From NCBI GenBank assembly GCA_023392575.1, contig JAEVYV010000392.1:1-8616 (forward strand): DNA of 8,616 nt. The letters run 5' to 3'. Positions 1-5,578 of the stretch are shown here, piece after piece. The notes under the pieces are model-generated. The model was given only the letters and a program-made list of their open reading frames with translations, was not told the DNA's origin and did not search any database. The stretch is from Bacteroidota bacterium. GTDB taxonomy: Bacteria; Bacteroidota; Bacteroidia; Chitinophagales; Chitinophagaceae. How positions within the stretch are numbered: position 1 is the first letter of the stretch; every line of letters starts with the position of its first letter. The position numbers and the translations under genes are program-made.

Positions 1-23
1 GCTGTGAATTACAATTGAGGATT

Positions 24-80
24 TGTGGATAAACCAGTTTGTTGATACAATCCAAAAAATAAAATATTTAATTATCCCCG
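24..80. promoter_or_regulatory. DnaA-box-like cluster in the nadA leader (tentative)
   Basis: Positions 24-32 read TGTGGATAA, the exact reverse complement of the consensus DnaA box TTATCCACA. Two weaker 7-of-9 matches follow: TGTTGATAC at 40-48 and TTATCCCCG at 72-80. An AT-rich stretch runs to the nadA start. One exact box in a 141-base leader is unlikely by chance but not compelling, and the weaker matches could be random. It could be a DnaA regulatory site or the edge of an origin cut off by the window; neither is demonstrated. No clear Bacteroidota promoter was found in this leader. The closest -7-like string is TAGGTTTA at 102-109, with no matching TTTG at proper spacing. Confidence 0.25.
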
Positions 81-141
81 AATTCACTGCCCTAATAGTA
101 ATAGGTTTATTTATAAAAATAAGAATACTATATATTATTAT

Positions 142-1149
142 ATGGATACCGAAATGTTGATTACGCAAAACGAATTGGAAGAAAAAGGTTTTCTGGATGT
201 GGACATTGATCCCTCGCTGGACCTCTTTGCCGAGATCGAAAGATTGAAGAAAGAAAAGAACGCCATCATTCTGGCGCACCTGTACCAGGAACCCGACATC
301 CAGGACATAGCCGATTATATTGGCGACTCCCTCGGTCTCGCTCAGCAGGCCGCAAAGACCGATGCTGACATGATCGTGTTTGCCGGGGTACACTTTATGG
401 CTGAAGGCGCCAAGATCCTGAATCCGTCTAAAAAGGTGGTTATACCCGATTTGAAGGCCGGGTGTTCGTTAAGTGAGAGCTGTCCGCCGCCGCTTTTCAA
501 AAAATTCAGGGAGCAGCACCCCGATCATATTGTGATCTCATACATCAACTGCAGTGCCGGCATTAAAGCGCTGAGCGATATCATTTGTACCTCCTCCAAC
601 GCCAAAGCTATTGTGGATAGCTTGCCAAAAGATCAGAAGATCATTTTTGCACCGGACAAAAACCTGGGCGCCTGGGTAAACAAGGTAACCGGCCGCGATA
701 TGCTGCTGTGGAACGGCGCCTGCATGGTGCATGAAATTTTCAGTTTGCAAAAAATTACCAAACTAAAGGTGCGTCATCCCAATGCCAAAGTAATTGCCCA
801 CCCCGAGTGTGAAGAACCGGTGTTGCGCATTGCCGATTTTATTGGCTCGACCACGCAGTTGCTGGCGTACACCAGAAACACACCACACACCGAATTTATT
901 GTAGCTACCGAAGCCGGCATTTTGCACCAGATGCAAAAGCAGGCGCCGGGTAAAACTTTTATTCCGGCACCACCGGATAACAACTGCGCTTGCAATGATT
1001 GTCCACACATGAAACGCAATACGCTGGAAAAAGTGTATTTGTGCATGCAATACGAGCAACCCGAAATTATTATGGACGAAGAATTAAGAGTGCAGGCCAA
1101 AAAAAGTCTGGACCGGATGCTGGAGATCAGTGCACAGCTGGGATTGTAA
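142..1149 (+). CDS. nadA: Quinolinate synthase NadA
   Basis: NadA condenses iminoaspartate with dihydroxyacetone phosphate to give quinolinate, the second step of de novo NAD synthesis, using an oxygen-sensitive [4Fe-4S] cluster in the cytosol. The 335-residue protein has the usual length for the shorter NadA type. The N-terminal motif AHLYQEPDIQDIADYIGDSL (residues 45-64) contains the family's His and Tyr. Likely cluster ligands are Cys108 (in AGCSLSESCP), Cys194 (in NGACMVHE) and Cys287 just before PHMKRNTLEKVY; neighbouring Cys282 and Cys284 make the last region a three-cysteine patch. His220 (HPEC) and ATEAGILH (255-262) are further family landmarks. ATG at 142 is used; ATG at 154 is an alternative and would not touch any conserved motif. 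nadB and nadC are not in the window, so the gene seems to stand alone, followed by its own terminator. Identification is secure. Confidence 0.96.
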   Translation: MDTEMLITQNELEEKGFLDVDIDPSLDLFAEIERLKKEKNAIILAHLYQEPDIQDIADYIGDSLGLAQQAAKTDADMIVFAGVHFMAEGAKILNPSKKVVIPDLKAGCSLSESCPPPLFKKFREQHPDHIVISYINCSAGIKALSDIICTSSNAKAIVDSLPKDQKIIFAPDKNLGAWVNKVTGRDMLLWNGACMVHEIFSLQKITKLKVRHPNAKVIAHPECEEPVLRIADFIGSTTQLLAYTRNTPHTEFIVATEAGILHQMQKQAPGKTFIPAPPDNNCACNDCPHMKRNTLEKVYLCMQYEQPEIIMDEELRVQAKKSLDRMLEISAQLGL

Positions 1150-1172
1150 AAAGATTTTGATTGAACTTGTTG

Positions 1173-1199
1173 AAGCCTCACGGGATGTGGGGCTTTTTT
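1173..1199 (+). terminator. Intrinsic terminator after nadA
   Basis: The arms AAGCCTCAC (1173-1181) and GTGGGGCTT (1187-1195) form a 9-bp stem with one T-G wobble around the 5-base loop GGGAT. The 3' arm runs straight into a T tract (six T's from 1194, then G, then five T's). It starts 23 bases after the nadA stop codon. This is a classic Rho-independent terminator on the plus strand. Confidence 0.9.
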
Positions 1200-1217
1200 G
1201 TTTTTGTACCAAAAGGC

Positions 1218-1270
1218 AGTATTACTATGAAGCTTTTGTTGCGTCGCACTCTTGTACGTTCGGTAATACT
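1218..1270. repeat. Inverted repeat with a truncated copy of a dispersed motif
   Basis: AGTATTAC (1218-1225) is the exact reverse complement of GTAATACT (1263-1270). The 37 bases between them include TTGCGTCGCACT at 1239-1250. The two halves of that string, TTGCG and TCGCACT, match the two ends of the repeats at 6960-6991 and 8171-8204 read on the minus strand, but the 21-base hairpin core found there is absent here. The stretch 1200-1458 has no credible gene: an open frame across 1161-1391 overlaps the nadA terminator and resembles no known protein. The element may be a repeat remnant. Confidence 0.4.
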
Positions 1271-1384
1271 ACTGAGCAAGGTTGAAACTGATATTCGTGT
1301 ACAATCTTTTTTAAACGGATATACTTTCCATGTAAGTTTCGTCAATGCCTCTCATGGTAGTTGTATTTGTGCAATTGAGTGGCG

Positions 1385-1400
1385 ATATTAGCGCTAATAT
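1385..1400. repeat. Perfect 16-bp palindrome upstream of the OmpA-like gene
   Basis: ATATTAGCGCTAATAT is self-complementary over all 16 bases with no spacer. It lies 59 bases before the OmpA-like start codon and is followed within 6 bases by TTAGCGGC (1406-1413), whose reverse complement GCCGCTAA recurs just after the same gene at 2319-2326. It could be a dimeric protein binding site or part of a mobile-unit boundary. No T tract follows, so it is not a terminator. Confidence 0.55.
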
Positions 1401-1417
1401 AACTTTTAGCGGCAATG

Positions 1418-1445
1418 TTGAGGTCGTCTAAGGATAATAACTTTA
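1418..1445 (+). promoter_or_regulatory. Possible Bacteroidota-type promoter for the OmpA-like gene
   Basis: TAACTTTA (1438-1445) matches the Bacteroidota -7 consensus TAnnTTTG at all fixed positions except the last. A TTG at 1418-1420 lies 17 bases upstream as a partial -33 box. Transcription would then start about 7 bases before the ATG at 1459, giving a very short leader. The match is imperfect and AT-rich sequence gives such hits easily. Confidence 0.3.
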
Positions 1446-1458
1446 AAACAAGTACCAT

Positions 1459-2310
1459 ATGAGAAAAAAGTTTTTTACAACTGCAATGATTACAGTAATG
1501 ACTTTAGCAGGAAATTTTTCATTTGCGCAGGAAGACACGGAAGGTTGCAAAGACCACCCGTTGGTAAACAGGATGCCAGGTTTTTATTTGAGCAAGTGTG
1601 AGGAAAGCTATAATGAAGCTGATATTGTGGTTGGCATTGACAAAACGGAACATGTGGAGGGCACAGTTTATAATTACGAATATTATGTCAACGATGGAGC
1701 TAAAATTCCCAGTAGGTTTCAAATATTGAAAAATTATGAAAATGCCATCGTGCAAAATGGAGGTGACAAGATATACTTCAAAAGTAAGGACGCAGGTGAT
1801 GGGCAAACCGGAGCGACTTTCCGCATGAAAAGTGGAAGTGACCTCTATTGGCTAACGTTCACATATTTCAATGGAAGCGAGTCCCAATGTGATGGGTACT
1901 TCATAACTGTAGTAAAGGTTGAGGGAATGAAACAAGAGATTACCGCCAACGAAATGTTTGAAAAAATAAATTCAGGCAATTCGATTTCTCTTTATATTAA
2001 TTTTGAAACAGGAAAGTCGTCTATTAAAAGTGAATCACAAAACATTGTTGATGAACTTTACACAATGCTGAAAAGCAATCCTGCATTAAAAATCGTCATC
2101 GAAGGGCACACCGACAATGTTGGCAACAAAACTTCAAACCAAACACTTTCGGAGCAACGTTCAGCAAGTGTTAAAACGGCATTGGTGAACAAAGGAATAG
2201 TAGCCGACAGAATTAAGAACACAGGTTACGGACAGGACAAACCTGTTGCTGACAACACAACAGAAGAAGGTAAAGCGAAAAACAGACGGGTTGAGATTAA
2301 GAAGCAATAA
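1459..2310 (+). CDS. Secreted OmpA-family protein with C-terminal peptidoglycan-binding domain
   Basis: The 283-residue protein begins with a Sec signal peptide (KK at 3-4, hydrophobic 5-18, likely cleavage after SFA at 23, leaving Gln24). The middle part (about 25-165) starts with HPLVNRMPGFYLSKCEESY (33-51) and contains Cys30, Cys47 and Cys144; it resembles the N-terminal domain seen with OmpA in some outer-membrane proteins (possibly DUF4892-like), which I cannot confirm. Residues about 176-283 are an OmpA C-terminal domain: NFETGKSSI (181-189), IEGHTDNVG (214-222), LSEQRSASV (230-238) and AKNRRVEI (273-280). Asp219 and Arg234 sit where OmpA domains bind diaminopimelate of peptidoglycan. 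No lipobox or N-terminal barrel is evident, so it is probably a periplasmic or peptidoglycan-tethered protein. Its base composition is visibly AT-richer than nadA, and palindromes flank it, which suggests horizontal acquisition. Its biological role is unknown. Confidence 0.88.
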   Translation: MRKKFFTTAMITVMTLAGNFSFAQEDTEGCKDHPLVNRMPGFYLSKCEESYNEADIVVGIDKTEHVEGTVYNYEYYVNDGAKIPSRFQILKNYENAIVQNGGDKIYFKSKDAGDGQTGATFRMKSGSDLYWLTFTYFNGSESQCDGYFITVVKVEGMKQEITANEMFEKINSGNSISLYINFETGKSSIKSESQNIVDELYTMLKSNPALKIVIEGHTDNVGNKTSNQTLSEQRSASVKTALVNKGIVADRIKNTGYGQDKPVADNTTEEGKAKNRRVEIKKQ

Positions 2311-2349
2311 GAACACAGGCCGCTAACATCGGTGGCTGTTGCACAATTC

Positions 2350-2383
2350 AGCTCCTGCTCAATAGAATAATTGAGCAGGAGCT
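2350..2383. repeat. Perfect 14-bp stem-loop after the OmpA-like gene
   Basis: AGCTCCTGCTCAAT (2350-2363) and ATTGAGCAGGAGCT (2370-2383) are exact reverse complements around the 6-base loop AGAATA. Neither strand shows a T tract after the stem, so a standard intrinsic terminator is doubtful, although such a stable hairpin may protect the 3' end of the message. The string GCTAACA followed by ATCGG or TCGG occurs at 2322 and again at 2381, 59 bases apart, bracketing the hairpin. The spacer 2311-2518 holds no other gene that I can support. Confidence 0.7.
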
Positions 2384-2518
2384 AACAATCGGCTATTTGT
2401 TATAGAAGTTTCGACGACCTCCTATATTCAAGTCTTAGCCGAAGTTTTTAATATCCGAATTGAAGCCGGGCCCTATCAGTTGCCTGTAATTCTTTACTCT
2501 CCTTTTAATGTTAACAAT

Positions 2519-2767
2519 ATGAGTGAGAAAATCCATGGCCAGAATCAAAGACGATCTGCAGTAATGCAGCTTATGCTATTTTTTCTCTCATTTTTCTTTG
2601 TTGGGTTCTTTGTTACATGGCTTTTTGATTTTTTATTGTTGGATAAAACGAATTCTTTGAAATACTACGTTTTTAATGCTACTACCCTATCCCTATTACT
2701 CACTACAGTTTTTAAATGGACTACAATTAAAACCCTGATAAGAAAAAAGAAGCACCAGGAGAATTAA
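2519..2767 (+). CDS. Small two-helix membrane protein, unknown function
   Basis: I do not recognise this family. Starting at the ATG at 2519 the product has 82 residues; the open frame extends upstream to a TTG at 2480, but those 13 extra residues precede the natural polar start MSEKIHGQNQRR and are unlikely to be used. Two hydrophobic stretches are plain: residues about 14-41, rich in Phe and Leu, and about 48-67. The polar N-terminus with RR at 11-12 and the basic tail (IRKKKHQEN, 74-82) suggest both ends face the cytoplasm, with a short periplasmic loop around DKTNSLK. There is no clear ribosome binding site or promoter. It lies in the AT-rich accessory stretch between the OmpA-like and PD40 genes. 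Being a membrane-type composition with a sensible topology, it is probably real, but its expression is unproven. Confidence 0.55.
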   Translation: MSEKIHGQNQRRSAVMQLMLFFLSFFFVGFFVTWLFDFLLLDKTNSLKYYVFNATTLSLLLTTVFKWTTIKTLIRKKKHQEN

Positions 2768-2778
2768 TAAGACCATAA

Positions 2779-2880
2779 ATTTTAGGTTTGAAAGAACTGG
2801 GCGAAAGAGAGTTTATCCTGAGTGTTATCTCAAACGACGGAACTAAATCAATCTACCTTGTAGGGAACGACACTGATTAA
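2779..2880 (+). pseudogene. Possible C-terminal gene remnant
   Basis: An open frame of 33 codons runs from just after a TAA at 2776 to TAA at 2878-2880. Its translation, including LKELGEREFILSVISNDGTK and then SIYLVGNDTD, looks protein-like (alternating hydrophobic pattern, NDG turn) rather than random, yet has no ATG; the only start candidate is TTG at 2788. It may be the tail of a decayed gene. No frameshifted upstream portion was found. This is a weak call based on amino acid texture alone. Confidence 0.2.
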
Positions 2881-2927
2881 TTTCTAAAACTATTTCTTAA
2901 CTTACTACTACTGTTAAGTAATGGTTC

Positions 2928-3842
2928 ATGAAAAAACTAATTCTATATCTCTCGTTATTTTTCTCCACCCTGAATGTGACAATTGCTCAAACCAAAAACA
3001 TTGAAAGTTCTCTTGTTTTACTGGACATTCATTCTGGAGAAGAAAAAATCATTCTGCAGGAAAAACGACATTTTGAAGCGCCCAATTGGTCAAGAGATGG
3101 AAAGTATCTGGTGATCAACTCCAATGGTTTGCTGGAAAAAATTTCTATCGATGGAGAAAAGCTGGGCACCATCAATACCAGTTTTGCCAACCGTTGTAAT
3201 AACGATCATGGATTTAGTTTTGATGGCAAAACACTTATCATCAGCCATAATGATACGGGTGCGGCTAAAGGAAATAATTCAAGAATTTTTGTGTTGCCCG
3301 CAGAAGGTGGAACACCCAAACTGGTTACAGAAAAACATCCAAGCTACTGGCATGGCATTAGTCCGGATGGGCAAACGCTGGTGTACTGCGCTATGCGGAA
3401 TAACAACTATGATGTGTATAAGATCAGCATCAATGGAGGAGAAGAGGTCCGGCTTACAGATGCCGAAGGTTTGGACGACGGGCCGGAGTACAGCTATGAT
3501 GGGGAGTGGATCTATTTTAATTCGCACCGCACGGGCCGCATGCACCTTTACCGCATGAAACCCGATGGTACAGCGCAGGAACAATTGACCAATGATGAAT
3601 TTGATAACTGGTTTGCCCATCCGGCGCCGGATGGTAAAAGCCTTGTGTATATTTCTTACATGGAAGATCAAAAAGGACAACATCCCTTTGGCAAAGAAGT
3701 AAGGTTACGGTTACTGGATGTGGAAACAAAAAAGATCAAAGACCTTACACCGGTATTTTATGGAGGACAAGGCAGCTTAAATGTTCCCAGCTGGTCGCCG
3801 GATGGAAAGCGCATTGCGTATGTTCGGTACCGGCAGTTATAA
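2928..3842 (+). CDS. Secreted TolB-like PD40 beta-propeller protein
   Basis: The 304-residue protein has a signal peptide (MKKLILYLSLFF..., likely cut after TIA at 20, leaving Gln21) and then six WD40-like PD40 repeats: APNWSRDGKYLVI (51-63), HGFSFDGKTLIIS (94-106), HGISPDGQTLVYC (142-154), GPEYSYDGEWIYFNS (185-199), HPAPDGKSLVYIS (231-243) and VPSWSPDGKRIAYVRY (286-301). This fits a six-bladed propeller like the C-terminal part of TolB, without TolB's N-terminal domain. The protein is probably periplasmic or secreted, and the propeller may bind a protein or sugar partner; no catalytic residues are evident. ATG at 2928 is the start; the 6-bp inverted repeat CTTAAC/GTTAAG at 2896-2918 sits just upstream. 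It ends 12 bases from the convergent arsC gene with no terminator in between. TolB of the Tol-Pal system is unlikely, since tol-pal genes are absent nearby. Confidence 0.85.
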   Translation: MKKLILYLSLFFSTLNVTIAQTKNIESSLVLLDIHSGEEKIILQEKRHFEAPNWSRDGKYLVINSNGLLEKISIDGEKLGTINTSFANRCNNDHGFSFDGKTLIISHNDTGAAKGNNSRIFVLPAEGGTPKLVTEKHPSYWHGISPDGQTLVYCAMRNNNYDVYKISINGGEEVRLTDAEGLDDGPEYSYDGEWIYFNSHRTGRMHLYRMKPDGTAQEQLTNDEFDNWFAHPAPDGKSLVYISYMEDQKGQHPFGKEVRLRLLDVETKKIKDLTPVFYGGQGSLNVPSWSPDGKRIAYVRYRQL

Positions 3843-3854
3843 ATTGTTTGATAA

Positions 3855-4247
3855 CTAAAGAAGTTCTGCCAGCAAGTTCTTTACCTTTTCTTCTATTCTA
3901 TCTCTTACTCTTCTAAAATCGTCTTCATTCATACTTCGCGGATCGGGAATTTGCCAGTCCACAAATTTTTTTGCCGGCATCCAGGGACAGGCATCGCCGC
4001 AACCCATGGTCACCACTACATCAAACGGTGCATAGGCCCTTGCTTCTTCCAGTGATTTTGAATGATGCTTTGTAAGATCGTAACCCAATTCCTTCATGGC
4101 GGCAATTGCTTTTGGATTGATGATGCCTGATGGTTTAGAACCTGCACTATAGGCTTGCACGTTGTCGCCATGCATAAGGGCAAAGGCCTGGCTCATCTGG
4201 CTGCGGTTGCTGTTTTCAATGCAAACAAAAAGGATCTTTTTTTTCAT
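3855..4247 (-). CDS. arsC: Arsenate reductase, low-molecular-weight phosphatase fold
   Basis: This 130-residue protein belongs to the arsenate reductase branch of the low-molecular-weight tyrosine phosphatase superfamily and should reduce arsenate to arsenite in the cytosol. The P-loop is CIENSNRS, with nucleophile Cys9 and Arg15 in the CX5R pattern. The redox loop TMGCGDACPWMP carries Cys83 and Cys87, and Asp102 in IPDP is the likely general acid. The spacing of the second and third cysteines (CX3C) differs from the CX6C of the staphylococcal pI258-type enzyme, so the reductant (thioredoxin or another thiol) is uncertain. It is the last gene of the arsR-arsM-arsC group, 70 bases after arsM. 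A plain tyrosine phosphatase is less likely given the GCGDACP loop and the neighbours. Confidence 0.9.
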   Translation of the reverse strand: MKKKILFVCIENSNRSQMSQAFALMHGDNVQAYSAGSKPSGIINPKAIAAMKELGYDLTKHHSKSLEEARAYAPFDVVVTMGCGDACPWMPAKKFVDWQIPDPRSMNEDDFRRVRDRIEEKVKNLLAELL

Positions 4248-4317
4248 TTGGTCTAAACTTTTGGTTCTTGCGACGCCACACGGAAAATGCTGGAACTTCA
4301 GCCTTTCTTTTTAAGTC

Positions 4318-5157
4318 TTAACAACAGTCACTTCCAGGTTCGCAACAGGGCTTTTCTGCATAAACGGTAATGCTGTAGATGCCCGGGTTGGATGCTTTCA
4401 ATTCTTTTAGTTCTTCCTGTGAAATATACTGCAGTAGGATGTCATCAGGAACCACGATCTTTTTTTCTTTCTGCACTGCAAGTTTGGTAAAGCCCGTTCT
4501 TTTTATGAGATCTAAATAGGTTTCTTTCTGAATGGCCCCGGACACACAGCCTGCATACATTTCGGCGGCTTGTTTCAATTTTAAAGGAAGTTCTCCGACC
4601 AGTACAATATCCGATATGGAGAAGTGGCCTTTTGGTTTTAATACCCGGAAGATCTCTTTAAAAACATTTTCTTTATTGGGTACCAGGTTCAACACACAAT
4701 TGCTGATGATTACATCTGCCTGGTTGGAAGTAACGGGCATTTTTTCAATATCGCCCTGCCTGAATTCTATATTGTTGAAACCGAGTTTATCCACGTTGGT
4801 TCTTGCTTTTTCAATCATGGCCTCACTGAAATCAATGCCAATTACCTTACCGGATTCTCCCACCATCCGGCGTACCACAAAGGCATCGTTACCAGCCCCG
4901 CTTCCCAAATCAATAACGGTATCGCCTTCGCTTATATGCGCATATTGGGTAGGCACACCGCAGCCTAGGCCCAGGTCTGCATCCGGATTGTAGCCTTCCA
5001 ATTTTGTGTAATCATCGGCCATAATCGAATACACTTCATCGCCACAGCAGGAGGCTGTTGCTCCGCAGCAGGAAGACAGGTTTTGTTCCAGGTTTTGGTT
5101 GGCGATCTGGCTGTATTTTTCTTTCACCAGTTCTTTTAATTCAGATTCTGTGTTCAT
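4318..5157 (-). CDS. arsM: Arsenite S-adenosylmethionine methyltransferase ArsM
   Basis: ArsM transfers methyl groups from S-adenosylmethionine to arsenite, giving methylated and eventually volatile arsenicals. The 279-residue protein has SAM-binding motif I at VIDLGSGAGNDAF (81-93), an acidic loop at GIDFSEAM (107-114), and GDIEKMP (135-141). The three cysteines essential in studied ArsM proteins are matched by Cys66 (LGLGCGVP), Cys154 (ISNCVLNLVP) and Cys204 (YAGCVSGAI). The N-terminus has two CC pairs (Cys30-31 and Cys37-38) and the C-terminus ends in PCCEPGSDCC; these extra cysteines are common in the family and could bind As(III). It starts 18 bases after the arsR stop codon and therefore shares its transcript. 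Length and motifs fit a complete, functional enzyme. Confidence 0.95.
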   Translation of the reverse strand: MNTESELKELVKEKYSQIANQNLEQNLSSCCGATASCCGDEVYSIMADDYTKLEGYNPDADLGLGCGVPTQYAHISEGDTVIDLGSGAGNDAFVVRRMVGESGKVIGIDFSEAMIEKARTNVDKLGFNNIEFRQGDIEKMPVTSNQADVIISNCVLNLVPNKENVFKEIFRVLKPKGHFSISDIVLVGELPLKLKQAAEMYAGCVSGAIQKETYLDLIKRTGFTKLAVQKEKKIVVPDDILLQYISQEELKELKASNPGIYSITVYAEKPCCEPGSDCC

Positions 5158-5175
5158 GGCGATATATTTTAGAGT

Positions 5176-5511
5176 TTAACAACAGGCTTTTTCATTTTTG
5201 GTTTTGAGATTGAGAAAAAGACTGCCAATGTCATTGCTGAATTTTTCAAAGGCCTTCCAGTTGATGCAATAGCACGAACGGGGACCGTCTATGGTACCCT
5301 CAATCAGCCCCGCGGTTTTTAATTCCTTTAAATGTTGTGATACCGTGGATTGTGCCAGGGGCAGCACTTCTACTATATCGCCGCAGATGCATTCATTCTT
5401 TTGGGCCAATACTTTTAAAATGGCAATGCGGGCAGGATGGCTGAGGGCTTTGGCAAAGGCGGCCAGTTCCTGCTCTTTTTTTCCAAACTCTTCTTTTTTG
5501 TGAAAGGCCAT
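5176..5511 (-). CDS. arsR: ArsR/SmtB-family arsenic-responsive repressor
   Basis: This winged-helix repressor should leave its operator when As(III) binds. The frame is open to a TTG at 5532, but that TTG lies inside the -7 promoter box TATATTTG, so translation should begin at the ATG at 5511, giving 111 residues. The start of the DNA-binding domain is AKALSHPARIAILKVLAQ (20-37) and the recognition helix lies in LAQSTVSQHLKELKTAGLIEG (52-72). Cys41 and Cys43 in ECICGD occupy the place of the As(III)-binding CxCxxC motif in E. coli ArsR, but the third cysteine of that motif is missing. Cys80, Cys82 and the terminal Cys110-Cys111 pair offer other ligands, as in other sensors with relocated sites. 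First gene of the operon with arsM and arsC. Confidence 0.92.
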   Translation of the reverse strand: MAFHKKEEFGKKEQELAAFAKALSHPARIAILKVLAQKNECICGDIVEVLPLAQSTVSQHLKELKTAGLIEGTIDGPRSCYCINWKAFEKFSNDIGSLFLNLKTKNEKACC

Positions 5512-5515
5512 TTGT

Positions 5516-5544
5516 TTAATCTTATATCGCAAATATACGATTAA
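5516..5544. promoter_or_regulatory. Candidate ArsR operator palindrome
   Basis: On the plus strand the half-site TTAATCTTATAT (5516-5527) faces ATATACGATTAA (5533-5544) across the 5-base spacer CGCAA. Eleven of twelve positions pair; only T5522/C5538 do not. The palindrome is centred at 5530 and covers the -7 box (5530-5537) and the predicted transcription start of the arsR operon, ending 4 bases before the arsR ATG. A long imperfect palindrome over the promoter of its own gene is the expected layout for ArsR autorepression. The assignment to ArsR is an inference from position. Confidence 0.7.
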
Positions 5545-5562
5545 TAGTTTCTGACAAACAAA
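5530..5562 (-). promoter_or_regulatory. Bacteroidota sigma-A-type promoter of the arsR-arsM-arsC operon
   Basis: Read on the minus strand, TATATTTG (5537-5530) is a perfect match to the -7 consensus TAnnTTTG. Two tandem TTTG boxes (5562-5559 and 5558-5555) lie 21 and 17 bases upstream, either of which fits the -33 element. Transcription would start near 5525, giving a leader of roughly 14 bases before the ATG at 5511. Confidence 0.75.
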
Positions 5563-5578
5563 TTTATTTTAAGGGGCT

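Noticed and set aside
1161..1391. Open reading frame of 76 codons on the plus strand after nadA
   Set aside because: It begins before and runs through the nadA terminator hairpin and T tract, then through an inverted repeat, and the product has no recognisable pattern.
2319..2407. Integron attC site after the OmpA-like gene
   Set aside because: Although GCTAACA repeats are 59 bases apart around a hairpin, the ends do not match RYYYAAC and GTTRRRY, and no integrase is in the window. Kept only as a general cassette-like hypothesis.
2480..2518. Upstream TTG extension of the small membrane protein
   Set aside because: The ATG at 2519 gives a natural polar N-terminus before the first helix; the 13 extra residues add nothing recognisable.
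3279..3683. 134-codon minus-strand frame inside the PD40 gene
   Set aside because: It opposes a gene with signal peptide and six clear PD40 repeats; no independent support.
4532..4993. 153-codon plus-strand frame inside arsM
   Set aside because: It is antisense to a gene with full ArsM motifs and its translation shows no domain; it is a shadow frame.
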